Below, piece by piece: positions 1-7,813 of a stretch of 10,079 nucleotides of DNA. The DNA is from Bacteroidaceae bacterium (lineage in GTDB: Bacteria; Bacteroidota; Bacteroidia; Bacteroidales; Bacteroidaceae): NCBI GenBank assembly GCA_016284115.1, contig JAEEOD010000274.1:1-10079 (forward strand), in the 5' to 3' direction. The translations under genes were made by a program, and so were the position numbers. The notes beneath the pieces are model-generated. The model ran no database searches. It was not told the origin of the DNA and saw only the letters and a program-made list of their open reading frames with translations. The number at the start of each line of letters is the position of its first letter. Position 1 is the first letter of the stretch.

Positions 1-1843
1 TGCCAACTGGGGCGGTTACTGGCAGTGGACAAAGGAAACCGATGTCTTCGACCCTACCTTCCCATATACAATTCTTGACAATTCTCCCGCCAACCCCATG
101 GAAAAGATTGACAATTACACGTGGTACAAGAAGGCCAATGTGCTATTGGGTAATTTTGAGATTGACTACAAGATACATGGCTTTGAAGATATTCGTCTCC
201 ACATGAACTTTGCTGGAGAATATGCAGATGGTGGTGAATACACCGACAACAACCGTTTTAGTACATACGGTTTCTATTATGGTGGAGTTGGCGAGAATCA
301 TGAGAAGAAGTATAACCTGATTTATACCGCTTATGCCCAGTATTACAAGGACTTCAACAAGAACCATCACTTCGACTTGATGGCTGGTTACGAATACAGC
401 CGTATGCGCTACTGGGGCAACAACGACTACGTATCCTACTTCCCATCTACCTATGAAGGATTGGATGATGATGGCAACCCCAAGGCCAACACCGTCTATA
501 GCAAGTCTGAAGACAAATGGAAGGGTCAGACCGTTCTCGTCAGCTGGTATGGCCGTATGAACTATACGCTGCTGGATCGTTACCTCTTTACCTTCACTGC
601 ACGTTACGACGGTTCCAGCCGCTTTGCTGACGGTCACCGCTGGGGCTTCTTCCCCTCTGCTGCCTTTGCATGGCGTATGAAGAGCGAGAAGTTCCTCAAG
701 GACGTAGATGTCATTAGCGATGCCAAGATCCGTTTAGGCTGGGGTAAGACTGGTCAACAGGATACTGGCAGGGAATACTACACTTCTATATACAAGGTTA
801 CCAGAGACGTTGCCAACAGCCACTACCTGTATCCGATGGCTACCAATCCCACTGGTGTACTTTATCAGCCGCTGGTTTACAACAACGACCTGACTTGGGA
901 AACCACTACGACATGGAATCTGGGTATCGATTTTGGTATGTTTAATGACCGTCTCTCCTTGGTATTTGATACCTATTATCGCAAGACTACAGACCTGCTT
1001 TGTACTCCCACTATCCCTGGCGGAATGAACTTCGACAACGCCATGATGCTCAATGCTGGTTCTCTGAAGAATACCGGTGTAGAACTGGCTATCACCGCAA
1101 AACCCATTCAAACCAAGGACTGGTTCGTGGATTTTGGTGTGAATGTTGCCTACAACAAGAACAAGATCAGCGAACTCTATGGTGGCCGAGATATGATTGA
1201 GGCTGGAATGACAGCCGGTACTGACCAAACGGTGACTTACCACAAGGTCGGACAGCCCGCCAACTCCTTCTGGGTATACCAACAGGTATATGATGCCAGC
1301 GGACGTCCTATTCAGGGTGTCTATGTGGATCGTAATGCTGATGGTGTCATTGACGAGAACGACCGTTATTTCTATAAGAGCATTACAGCTCCCTGGACAG
1401 GTGGTTTCTATTTCAAGTTAGCCTATAAGAACTGGGATCTCGGAACCAACTTCCGTTTCAGTTTTGACAATTATGTCTATAATGACATCGTACAGGGTAA
1501 TATGAACTCTTCCGTGTTGGCTAATACTTCTGGATTCTATGAGAACAGTACTCCTGATATTACTGCGTTGAACTGGAGTTCCTACAATTATCCTCTGAGT
1601 GATTATTTTGTACAGAATGCATCTTTCTTGAAGTGTGACAACATCACGTTGGGCTATAACTTCGAGAATCTGCTCAAGGCAGGCAACTATCACGGTATCA
1701 GCGGACGCATATATGCTTCTTGTACTAACGTGTTTACCGTTACAAAATATAAGGGTCTGGATCCTGAGCAAATTTCTGGTAAGGAAAGCAGCGTATATCC
1801 CCGCTGCCGCACCTTCCTGCTTGGAGTTAACCTGAATTTCTAA
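1..1843 (+). CDS. susC: SusC/RagA-like TonB-dependent outer-membrane transporter, 5'-truncated by window edge
   Basis: The frame is open from base 2 and ends at TAA 1841-1843, giving about 613 residues. SusC proteins are usually near 1000 residues, so the signal peptide, carboxypeptidase-like domain and plug lie upstream of the window. What is present is the beta-barrel: the family block RYDGSSRF followed by WGFFPSAAFAW at about residues 200-225, then KIRLGWGKTGQQ, a DRNADGVIDENDR acidic loop, and a terminal LGVNLNF with the final aromatic residue typical of outer-membrane barrels. The family imports oligosaccharides across the outer membrane using TonB energy, in complex with its SusD partner, which starts 26 bp downstream. 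The starch substrate is inferred from the neighbouring SusE/SusF-like genes and the CBM26/X25-like protein; the transporter sequence alone does not show it. ATG 98 is an internal methionine, not the true start. Confidence 0.95.
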   Translation, partial: ANWGGYWQWTKETDVFDPTFPYTILDNSPANPMEKIDNYTWYKKANVLLGNFEIDYKIHGFEDIRLHMNFAGEYADGGEYTDNNRFSTYGFYYGGVGENHEKKYNLIYTAYAQYYKDFNKNHHFDLMAGYEYSRMRYWGNNDYVSYFPSTYEGLDDDGNPKANTVYSKSEDKWKGQTVLVSWYGRMNYTLLDRYLFTFTARYDGSSRFADGHRWGFFPSAAFAWRMKSEKFLKDVDVISDAKIRLGWGKTGQQDTGREYYTSIYKVTRDVANSHYLYPMATNPTGVLYQPLVYNNDLTWETTTTWNLGIDFGMFNDRLSLVFDTYYRKTTDLLCTPTIPGGMNFDNAMMLNAGSLKNTGVELAITAKPIQTKDWFVDFGVNVAYNKNKISELYGGRDMIEAGMTAGTDQTVTYHKVGQPANSFWVYQQVYDASGRPIQGVYVDRNADGVIDENDRYFYKSITAPWTGGFYFKLAYKNWDLGTNFRFSFDNYVYNDIVQGNMNSSVLANTSGFYENSTPDITALNWSSYNYPLSDYFVQNASFLKCDNITLGYNFENLLKAGNYHGISGRIYASCTNVFTVTKYKGLDPEQISGKESSVYPRCRTFLLGVNLNF

Positions 1844-1869
1844 TCAACAACTAAACAACGTACATTATT

Positions 1870-3609
1870 ATGAAACTCTATAGAATAAAAGCAATGATTC
1901 CGGTGGCAGCTATGCTGTTTGCCACCAGTGTCACTTCTTGCATGGCCGACCTCGACAAAGGCAATCTTGACCCGAATGTCACGGCCGAAGTGGACATCAA
2001 TGCACTTTACTCAAAGTGCTATGCTGGTCTGATTATGGAGGGTAATGACGGTGCAGCCGACTTTACCATCCAGGATGCAGGACGTTCAACACTATTGCGC
2101 AACATTTTCACTTTCAACGTACTGCCTACCGATGAGGCTATCTGTTGGTGGAGTGACGGTGGTATTGTAGACATCTGCTATAACCAATGTGTACCCAGTA
2201 CTCCCACGCTAAAGTTCCTGTATTATCGTCTGGTTTCAAACATCGGTTTCTGCAACCACTTCCTCGAAGTGGCAGAAGAGAAGGGTGCGGATGCCACTAT
2301 GAAGGCCGAAGTCCGCCTGTTGCGCGCATACAACAATTATCTTATGCTCGACTTCTTTGGTGACCCGTCGTTCACGACGTCCATATCGGCAGAGGCACCA
2401 AAGCAGGCTCACGCCTATAATTCCAAATATGTCGAAGGCCAGTCATATAGCCGTGCAGAACTGCTGGCTATGGGACGTGAGTTTATGTTCAACTGGGTGA
2501 AGGACGAGATAGAGGCAGCAGAACCTCTTCTGTTGCCGGCAAAGCCCAGGAATGACACGGAAGTAGATTACGGACGCATGGACAAGGCTGCTGCATGGCT
2601 GCTGCTAAGTCGTCTGTATCTGAATGCCGGTGTCTATCTGAACAACGACGGACAGAATAATCCTTACTGGGACCAGGCATTAGCCTATGCTGAGAAAGTC
2701 ATCAATTCTGACTATAAGCTGTTTGGCGATAATGAGATTTCCGCTACGGCCAAAAACAACGGCTATAAGCCCTACGACCTGCTGTTCATGGGTGACAATG
2801 GTTCAAACGGTGCCAGTTGTGAAGCCATTCTTCCCCTCAAGCAGGATGGCATAACCACTCGCGGATGGGGCGGTTCCCGTTTCTTCATCGCTGCCATGTG
2901 GGACGGTACCATGAAGACAGTCATCGATCTGAGCAGTGCTACAACCGATGGCGCATGGAGCGGTATGCGCTGCCGTCCTGAGTTCCTTCAGGTGTTTACC
3001 TCTTCCCCCGCGATGTATGTTGGTAAGACCGCTAAAGAGATTCGCGCAGCCAGCAGCGATGACCGTGCTATTTTCTGGGGCAAGGGAACGGAAAAGAAAG
3101 CCCGTACGCTGGACTTGGGTAGCAATACTGAGTTCGTGCAGGGTATTGTCACTCCTAAATGGAACAATAACTACTCTACAGGTGCCACTCCCCACGACCC
3201 CACGGACGTCGACACCGATTTTTTCTTGTTCCGTGCTGCCGAGGCTTATTTGAATGCCGCTGAGGCTGAGATTCACCTCAATGGTGCCACATCTTCCAAG
3301 GCAAAGCAGTATATGGATGCCATCCGCAATCGTGCCCATGCTGGCACAAAGAGCACTTACTCGCTGACCGACGTCCTTGACGAGCGTGGCCGTGAGTTCT
3401 ACTTCGAAGGCTACCGTCGTGTAGACCTTATCCGCTTCAACAGGTTTGGTGGTCAGGATGCCTACAACTGGTCTTACAAGAATGGTATTGCCGACGGTAC
3501 CAACAAGATTAAGTTCGACAAGAGGCGTAACTTGTTCCCCCTGCCTTCTTCTGAAATCATGGCCAACAGCAATCTTGTCCAGATTGACGGCTATTCTGAG
3601 ATTGAATAA
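1870..3609 (+). CDS. susD: SusD/RagB-like surface glycan-binding lipoprotein
   Basis: A 579-residue protein with a lipoprotein signal peptide: basic start, hydrophobic core, then V-T-S-C with Cys24 as the lipidated residue. The acidic stretch MADLD just after it fits export to the cell surface in Bacteroidetes. Family hallmarks are the N-terminal helix LLRAYNNYLMLDFFGDP (about 149-165), the C-terminal LFRAAEAYLNAAEAEI (about 451-466), ERGREFYFEGYRRVDLIRF (about 505-523) and LFPLPSSEIMANSNLVQ (about 555-571). The length is normal for the family. SusD proteins cap the SusC barrel and present glycan to it, and the position 26 bp after the susC-like gene supports co-transcription. There is no promoter or terminator in either flanking gap. 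The specificity for starch is inferred from context. Start ATG 1870 is the only one that supplies a complete signal peptide. Confidence 0.95.
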   Translation: MKLYRIKAMIPVAAMLFATSVTSCMADLDKGNLDPNVTAEVDINALYSKCYAGLIMEGNDGAADFTIQDAGRSTLLRNIFTFNVLPTDEAICWWSDGGIVDICYNQCVPSTPTLKFLYYRLVSNIGFCNHFLEVAEEKGADATMKAEVRLLRAYNNYLMLDFFGDPSFTTSISAEAPKQAHAYNSKYVEGQSYSRAELLAMGREFMFNWVKDEIEAAEPLLLPAKPRNDTEVDYGRMDKAAAWLLLSRLYLNAGVYLNNDGQNNPYWDQALAYAEKVINSDYKLFGDNEISATAKNNGYKPYDLLFMGDNGSNGASCEAILPLKQDGITTRGWGGSRFFIAAMWDGTMKTVIDLSSATTDGAWSGMRCRPEFLQVFTSSPAMYVGKTAKEIRAASSDDRAIFWGKGTEKKARTLDLGSNTEFVQGIVTPKWNNNYSTGATPHDPTDVDTDFFLFRAAEAYLNAAEAEIHLNGATSSKAKQYMDAIRNRAHAGTKSTYSLTDVLDERGREFYFEGYRRVDLIRFNRFGGQDAYNWSYKNGIADGTNKIKFDKRRNLFPLPSSEIMANSNLVQIDGYSEIE

Positions 3610-3644
3610 ATGGAGTATTAACAAGCAACAAAGAGAAACGCAAT

Positions 3645-4598
3645 ATGAAGAACAAGTTATTGCTTGGCGCCCTGCTGATATGCATCGCTAGTATATTTAC
3701 TTCGTGTAAGGATGACCGTGACGACAATCCGACGTTCAAGACACCGACATCCTTCACGCTTAACACTCCTGCCATGGCCGAGCAGTATATCCAACTGTCA
3801 GCCGCTAACACCGTCCACCTGACATGGTCACAGCCTGATTTTGGTTATAATGCCTATGCCACATACAGCATACAAGTTGGCGTAGTACAGGCTGACGGTA
3901 CTGTAAAATGGTGTCAGAAAGACATCAAGGATGCAGACGGCAACGTTATAGGACAGGAGGATGACTATCTCAGTACAAACCTTTACACCTGCAGTTCAGA
4001 CATTAATGGCGAGGAAATAGCACAGGGCATTAATCAGGCTGACGGCATCACGAGTCCCGATGACTATGTAGACAAAGGTTACCGCAAGATAGCCTTCCGA
4101 GTCCGCGCAGCCCTCTTCGAGGCACTGACAGCCCTCGTGCCGGGTTCGACCATCGTGTCTAATGCCGTAGTTTTTAACCACATGGCAGCATACAAGGCCA
4201 TCAAGGCACCAGCCTACATCTACCTCATTGGTACTCCAAACGAGTGGATTGCACCTCAGCCAGCCAATGCCGATGCCCTGGAGCCATGGAAACTCATAGA
4301 AACGGAAATCGGCAGTAAGGTCTTTGAAGCTACCTTCGACATTCCTGCCGGCGACCTCCAGTTCCGCTTCTACACCTATTTGGATGACTGGGGTAGTGAT
4401 GATGACCCGATGGGATCTATAGGTCCTCAGGCCAAAGATGCTCCTATCGACGGTTGCGAGTGGGATGAGAATAACGCTTACTCTGATGACCTGCTTCAGC
4501 CTGGTAAGGGTACCTGGAAGTTTGCAGGCTTTACTGGTGGTTCTGTCACATTCACGGTCGACATGAATACTAATAAGGTGAAGTTTGCTGTCAATTAA
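3645..4598 (+). CDS. susE: SusE-like starch-binding surface lipoprotein
   Basis: A 317-residue lipoprotein. Its signal peptide ends in F-T-S-C (Cys21) followed by KDDRDD, a textbook Lys-Asp-Asp surface-export signal of Bacteroidetes lipoproteins. Residues about 34-90 (TSFTLNTP, then VHLTWSQPDFG and YSIQVGV) resemble the N-terminal Ig-like SusE domain. The C-terminal third has YIYLIGTPNEW (about 189-199) and FEATFDIPAGDLQFRFYTYL (about 226-245), then a WGSDDDP loop, as in SusE/SusF beta-sandwich starch-binding modules. Known SusE proteins bind starch outside the cell and adjust the size of the oligosaccharides taken up; they are not catalytic. It lies 35 bp after susD and 37 bp before the susF-like gene. 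The gene is named by position and fold pattern, since sequence identity in this family is low; the exact ligand is unproven. Confidence 0.85.
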   Translation: MKNKLLLGALLICIASIFTSCKDDRDDNPTFKTPTSFTLNTPAMAEQYIQLSAANTVHLTWSQPDFGYNAYATYSIQVGVVQADGTVKWCQKDIKDADGNVIGQEDDYLSTNLYTCSSDINGEEIAQGINQADGITSPDDYVDKGYRKIAFRVRAALFEALTALVPGSTIVSNAVVFNHMAAYKAIKAPAYIYLIGTPNEWIAPQPANADALEPWKLIETEIGSKVFEATFDIPAGDLQFRFYTYLDDWGSDDDPMGSIGPQAKDAPIDGCEWDENNAYSDDLLQPGKGTWKFAGFTGGSVTFTVDMNTNKVKFAVN

Positions 4599-4635
4599 AA
4601 CGTAATGTGTACTAACTCAAAATAAGGAAAAGATT

Positions 4636-6210
4636 ATGAAAAAAATCAGTTTCTATATGATGGCTCTCCTGAGCATTGTCCTTACCGCCTGCGGTGATGA
4701 CTATTCGGTTTCGACTCCCCCACAGTCGAATCCGCAAGAGAGCATACTCCGGCCAGATGCCATCACATTTAATGGTGTTGATGTGAAAACCATCAACCTT
4801 CAGCAACTCATTGCCAGCGATGCACCCATTCCATTGGGCAATGCGTCAGTCACTGAGGGCAACATGCCGGCCAATACCATCCTGAAGTCCAGGATTGACA
4901 TTGCGAAGTCCAACGACTATAGTGATGCCTTTACGCTGGAAGGTGAGAGTATGGCTAATACCAATGTGGTCAGTGTGCTGCCCAGCAGCCTTCAGGCCGC
5001 CTACTACAATCACTTCACCCACAACCCCAATGAGACAACGCTCTATATGCGCATAAATCTCTTTACCGTTACTAACGGTACTAGTGAAGCTATCGTAGGG
5101 ACACCAGGCAGCAACTACTACGGCAACTATTCTGTAGCATTCACTCCTGTCGACGAGAGGGGGATCTATATCTCGACGGGCTATTATGCCGTTGTCAAGG
5201 GAATTGATGGCAATTGGAGTGAAACTAAGTTTACCCACAGCACGACCGATGTCTACGATGACCCGGTATTTGCTGTTACCATCGACGCTGTCAAAAATGA
5301 TGCCGATGTCCGTATGGATACCGAGTACATGATAGTGGCAGAGGAAGACTTGTCGAAATTTATGAACGGTGATATGACTGTTGCCTTCGGACAAGGTGAA
5401 GGCGAGGGTATGGTGAAGGGCGGACCAGCATTCGTAGGTCCGGCAAACGACGGTGCGGCCAAATACAACCTTACCATAAACATGGAGAAGTCATCTGTCG
5501 TCTCTGAGCCTGTCATTCAGTTCTACTGCTACTACCTGTATGCTAACTCTGGTGGCAACATGAAGGTGGAAGCTCCTGAAACCAGTCGTAACTACATGTT
5601 CTACAAGACAGCACCAACTACATTCACCTATACCACTTTCTGGCCGAACAACGCCAATGGCAAGTCCGTCTACAATGTGAAGGTTTGGGAACGGGAGGCC
5701 ATGCTGGCTGGTGCAACCACCAAGACATGGGGCTTCGAGGGTAAGGCTACCGGTGCCCGTCAGGAAAGTGGCACGTTTGTTCAGCCTGGCCAGTGGCTTG
5801 GCCCGCTTACAGAGGGTTGGTACACGCTGACCATTGAGATGGACGAGGAGAAGAACATCCACACCTATCAGTGGACAGCCGCAGAAGCACCAACGGTGGA
5901 ATATGCAAACATCAGCCTTATTGGTACTATCAACGGCACCAATTGGGATACTGACTTTGATTTGACACAGTGTGCCAAGGCTCCCCACAACTGGTGTCTG
6001 CTCGACTTCGAACTGACGGGTGATGCCAAGCTGAAATTCCGTGCCAACCACAACTGGGACACCAAAGACTGGGGCGGTGACGGCTCACAGTCCATTGCCC
6101 AGACGGTGTACACGTTGCCTACCGGCAGTACAGACATCACGGTTCCTGCAGGAGTCTATGACTTCTATTTGAACGATATTACTGGCAACTGGACCATTCT
6201 GAAGAAATAA
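4636..6210 (+). CDS. susF: SusF-like multi-domain starch-binding surface lipoprotein
   Basis: A 524-residue lipoprotein whose signal peptide ends in a near-ideal lipobox L-T-A-C (Cys19), followed by GDDY. An AAGGAAAAG purine stretch just upstream of ATG 4636 may help initiation. The sequence reads as a chain of beta-sandwich domains: an Ig-like SusE/SusF N-terminal domain (about 35-165), a second domain starting at GIYISTGYYAVVKG (about 175), a third with WPNNANGKSVYNVKVWERE and EGWYTLTIEMDE (about 335-420), and a C-terminal SusE/SusF module from ISLIGTINGTNWD (about 426) through KLKFRANHNWDTKDWGGDG (about 465-483). SusF-type proteins hold starch at the cell surface through several non-catalytic sites rich in Trp and Tyr. 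This is the last gene before the terminator at 6218. The family is divergent, so the assignment rests on order, length, lipobox and the C-terminal module. Confidence 0.82.
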   Translation: MKKISFYMMALLSIVLTACGDDYSVSTPPQSNPQESILRPDAITFNGVDVKTINLQQLIASDAPIPLGNASVTEGNMPANTILKSRIDIAKSNDYSDAFTLEGESMANTNVVSVLPSSLQAAYYNHFTHNPNETTLYMRINLFTVTNGTSEAIVGTPGSNYYGNYSVAFTPVDERGIYISTGYYAVVKGIDGNWSETKFTHSTTDVYDDPVFAVTIDAVKNDADVRMDTEYMIVAEEDLSKFMNGDMTVAFGQGEGEGMVKGGPAFVGPANDGAAKYNLTINMEKSSVVSEPVIQFYCYYLYANSGGNMKVEAPETSRNYMFYKTAPTTFTYTTFWPNNANGKSVYNVKVWEREAMLAGATTKTWGFEGKATGARQESGTFVQPGQWLGPLTEGWYTLTIEMDEEKNIHTYQWTAAEAPTVEYANISLIGTINGTNWDTDFDLTQCAKAPHNWCLLDFELTGDAKLKFRANHNWDTKDWGGDGSQSIAQTVYTLPTGSTDITVPAGVYDFYLNDITGNWTILKK

Positions 6211-6217
6211 GGATGGC

Positions 6218-6262
6218 AGGGATGGTGTGTAAACGTTTGCACACCATCCTTGTCACTTTTTT
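6218..6262 (+). terminator. Intrinsic terminator of the sus-like operon
   Basis: A perfect 10-bp stem (6220-6229 with 6240-6249) can be extended by two pairs at its base. The 10-base loop TAAACGTTTG is itself nearly self-complementary. Six T residues (6257-6262) follow after a short spacer. It begins 8 bp after the susF-like stop codon and should end the susCDEF-like transcript. Confidence 0.85.
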
Positions 6263-6281
6263 CATTCCAATGAAACAATGT

Positions 6282-6303
6282 AAGATAATTATCTTTACCT
6301 TTG
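6282..6303 (+). promoter_or_regulatory. Putative promoter (TAnnTTTG -7 box) with adjoining 14-bp palindrome
   Basis: TACCTTTG at 6296-6303 matches the Bacteroidetes -7 consensus TAnnTTTG exactly and would give a leader of about 50 bases before ATG 6359. No good TTTG -33 box is seen at the usual spacing. Directly upstream, the perfect palindrome AAGATAATTATCTT (6282-6295) ends at the base before the -7 box, so it could be an operator or an activator site that compensates for the weak -33 element. The position after the operon terminator supports a separate transcription unit. Confidence 0.65.
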
Positions 6304-6358
6304 CACTAGAAAACGTATTTTTATAAACTATATAATTACAAACAAAAACGAACCGATT

Positions 6359-7585
6359 ATGAAGAAATTTTTTACTTTAATTGTGATGTGCGTTCTTGCT
6401 ATCTCTGCTCAGGCAAAGATTAACATTTACGTTCAGTGTGAAACAGCTCCTTTCCTTTGGACATGGGGAGCAGTAGGCGGAACCTTCGACAACGTAGGTG
6501 ACTGGCCCGGTTCACTTCAGTTTACCGAGAAGTACACCCACCCTGATACAGGTGATCAATTCTGGATGTTCTCTTTCCCTGACGAGATTACTCAGATTAG
6601 CTTCCTGTTCAACAACGGTGATGCTTCTAGTACCAAGCAGACTGGCGATGTCAAGGACGTTACTTCTGACCGTTACTTCATTCTCTCTTGGGACGATGGT
6701 GCTGGCAATGTAAGCCTTCAGGATGTCACTGGAGACTACACAGAGATTCCTGATGCTGAGGTGAACACACTGGGTGTTTCTGGTAGCCATGTCGGCTGGG
6801 ACGACCCCACCACCTTTGCTGAAGTCATTGAGGCAGGCAAAACCTACAAGTACACTTTGGACCCCTCTTCTTTGGGAAATACTGCTATACAGTTCAAGTT
6901 TCGTCCCAATGGTGTTTCTTGGATGGGTTTCTGGGATGTTTACTATAACGCAGATGGCGATGCCGTAGCTGGTAAGACATCTTCTGCTGAGGCTCCCAAA
7001 TGGTTGGAAGCTGACAACGATGGCAACTTCAAGATTGACCTCAACAAGTACAGCGCAACTGCTTTCATTTTCACGATGACTTGGAACGGTGGAAAGAGTG
7101 CAACGGAAAATTGGACTATCGTGGCCGAGGCTAAGGATTTGCGAGAGCTTGAGCCGGGTGAGGTTACTTGGACTATCGCAGGTGTAGAGGCGCTCTGCGG
7201 TGTTGCATGGGATCCAGCAAATACCGCTAACGACATGACGAAGGATACCGATGGTCTTTACAAACTGACCCGCACAGGTGTTGCTTTGGAAGCTGGCACC
7301 TATGAGTTCAAGGTTTGTGCTAACCACGGTTGGGCAGAGTCTTATGGCAATGGTAGTGACAACCAGACTATTAGCATTGAGACAGCAGGCACGTACGACG
7401 TTACCTTCACTTTCAACGCTGAGAGCAAAGAACTGTCTGCCACAGCAAGCATAGCCACTGGCATCAGTGCTGTCAAGAATTTCAATGCCACATCATCGAC
7501 TCTGTACAACCTGCAGGGACAGCGCGTACAGGCAAGCTTCCGTGGCATCGCCATCAAGAATGGTCGCAAGGTCGTGATTAAGTGA
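6359..7585 (+). CDS. Secreted starch-binding protein with CBM26-like and X25/SusF-like domains and a Prevotella-type C-terminal tail
   Basis: A 408-residue protein with a Sec signal peptide cleaved after A-Q-A (residue 19); there is no lipobox Cys, so it is not a lipoprotein like its neighbours. Residues about 20-125 look like starch-binding module CBM26: TAPFLWTWG, then WPGSLQFTEKY (about 49-59), FLFNNGD and KQTGDV (about 81-98). Residues about 138-255 form a beta-rich domain with GWDDPTTF and FKFRPNGVSWMGFW that I cannot name. Residues about 267-365 resemble the X25 module of pullulanases and the SusF C-terminal module: WTIAGVEALCGVAWDP, then GTYEFKVCANHGW and an ESYGNG loop. The last about 27 residues (LYNLQGQRV ... 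GIAIKNGRKVVIK) are a tail shared with the gene ending at 9942 and resemble a short type IX secretion sorting signal. No catalytic domain is visible, so the inferred role is surface or secreted binding of starch. It has its own promoter and follows the sus-like operon. Confidence 0.82.
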   Translation: MKKFFTLIVMCVLAISAQAKINIYVQCETAPFLWTWGAVGGTFDNVGDWPGSLQFTEKYTHPDTGDQFWMFSFPDEITQISFLFNNGDASSTKQTGDVKDVTSDRYFILSWDDGAGNVSLQDVTGDYTEIPDAEVNTLGVSGSHVGWDDPTTFAEVIEAGKTYKYTLDPSSLGNTAIQFKFRPNGVSWMGFWDVYYNADGDAVAGKTSSAEAPKWLEADNDGNFKIDLNKYSATAFIFTMTWNGGKSATENWTIVAEAKDLRELEPGEVTWTIAGVEALCGVAWDPANTANDMTKDTDGLYKLTRTGVALEAGTYEFKVCANHGWAESYGNGSDNQTISIETAGTYDVTFTFNAESKELSATASIATGISAVKNFNATSSTLYNLQGQRVQASFRGIAIKNGRKVVIK

Positions 7586-7662
7586 GAATAAAACTGAGCT
7601 TGCTCTTGTTTTATCGAACGTGAACGAGCTCGATCTTTAGCCAAGGTCGTGATTAAGTGAGA
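7567..7662 (+). repeat. 21-bp direct repeat of the gene 3' end flanking a 54-bp segment
   Basis: The 21 bases at 7567-7587, which encode the last residues (KVVIK) and stop codon of the preceding gene, recur without mismatch at 7642-7662. The offset is exactly 75 bp. The repeat stops abruptly on both sides. The 54 bp between the copies contain the hairpin at 7588-7614 and the palindrome CGAGCTCG at 7625-7632. The layout resembles either insertion of a small palindromic element with flanking duplication or a local duplication; the sequence alone does not decide. Confidence 0.9.
7588..7614. other. Hairpin (possible first terminator or part of a small palindromic element)
   Basis: ATAAAAC (7588-7594) pairs with GTTTTAT (7608-7614), with a smaller GAG/CTC helix (7596-7598 with 7603-7605) inside. 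It starts 3 bp after the stop codon at 7585. It is almost symmetric (A-rich on one side, T-rich on the other), so it could act as a weak terminator in either direction. The outer stem is AT-rich and therefore weak. Confidence 0.5.
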
Positions 7663-7690
7663 CTTTATAGCCGTTAAATACTTAATTCAG

Positions 7691-7723
7691 GCGGACATCT
7701 GCAATGGTGTCCGCTTGTTTTTT
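7691..7723 (+). terminator. Intrinsic terminator downstream of the starch-binding protein gene
   Basis: The stem GCGGACA (7691-7697) with TGTCCGC (7708-7714) extends inward by a T-G and a C-G pair, leaving a six-base loop TGCAAT. It is followed by TTG and six T residues (7718-7723). This is the clearest transcription end after the gene stopping at 7585. Confidence 0.88.
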
Positions 7724-7738
7724 GTTGATACCTTACTG

Positions 7739-7776
7739 GCTCTTCGCTTGAGATTCGGCAGCTCTTCGCTTGAGAT
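7739..7776. repeat. Two-copy 16-bp direct repeat with 22-bp period
   Basis: GCTCTTCGCTTGAGAT occurs at 7739-7754 and again at 7761-7776 without mismatch, separated by TCGGCA. The start-to-start distance of 22 bp equals the period of the unrelated array that begins at 7814. The perfect 10-bp palindrome GGAGCGCTCC follows at 7780-7789. No coding potential is seen. Confidence 0.85.
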
Positions 7777-7813
7777 CAGGGAGCGCTCCGACAGAGAGGG
7801 GGAAGGGTGGTGA

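Noticed and set aside
98..100. ATG 98 as the start of the susC-like gene
   Set aside because: The frame is open to the window edge and reads as barrel sequence (ANWGGYWQWTKETDVFDPTF) before this codon, so the gene begins upstream.
2803..3624. Long antisense open frame (273 codons) opposite the susD-like gene
   Set aside because: It lies wholly inside a well-supported gene, has no recognisable domain or promoter, and reflects codon bias of the sense strand. The same holds for the other antisense frames at 143-637, 734-1282, 4846-5394, 5491-6051 and 6512-7327.
6359..7585. Alpha-amylase or pullulanase
   Set aside because: The protein has starch-binding modules found in such enzymes, but no GH13 catalytic region or conserved acidic motifs, and it is too short to hold one beside those modules.
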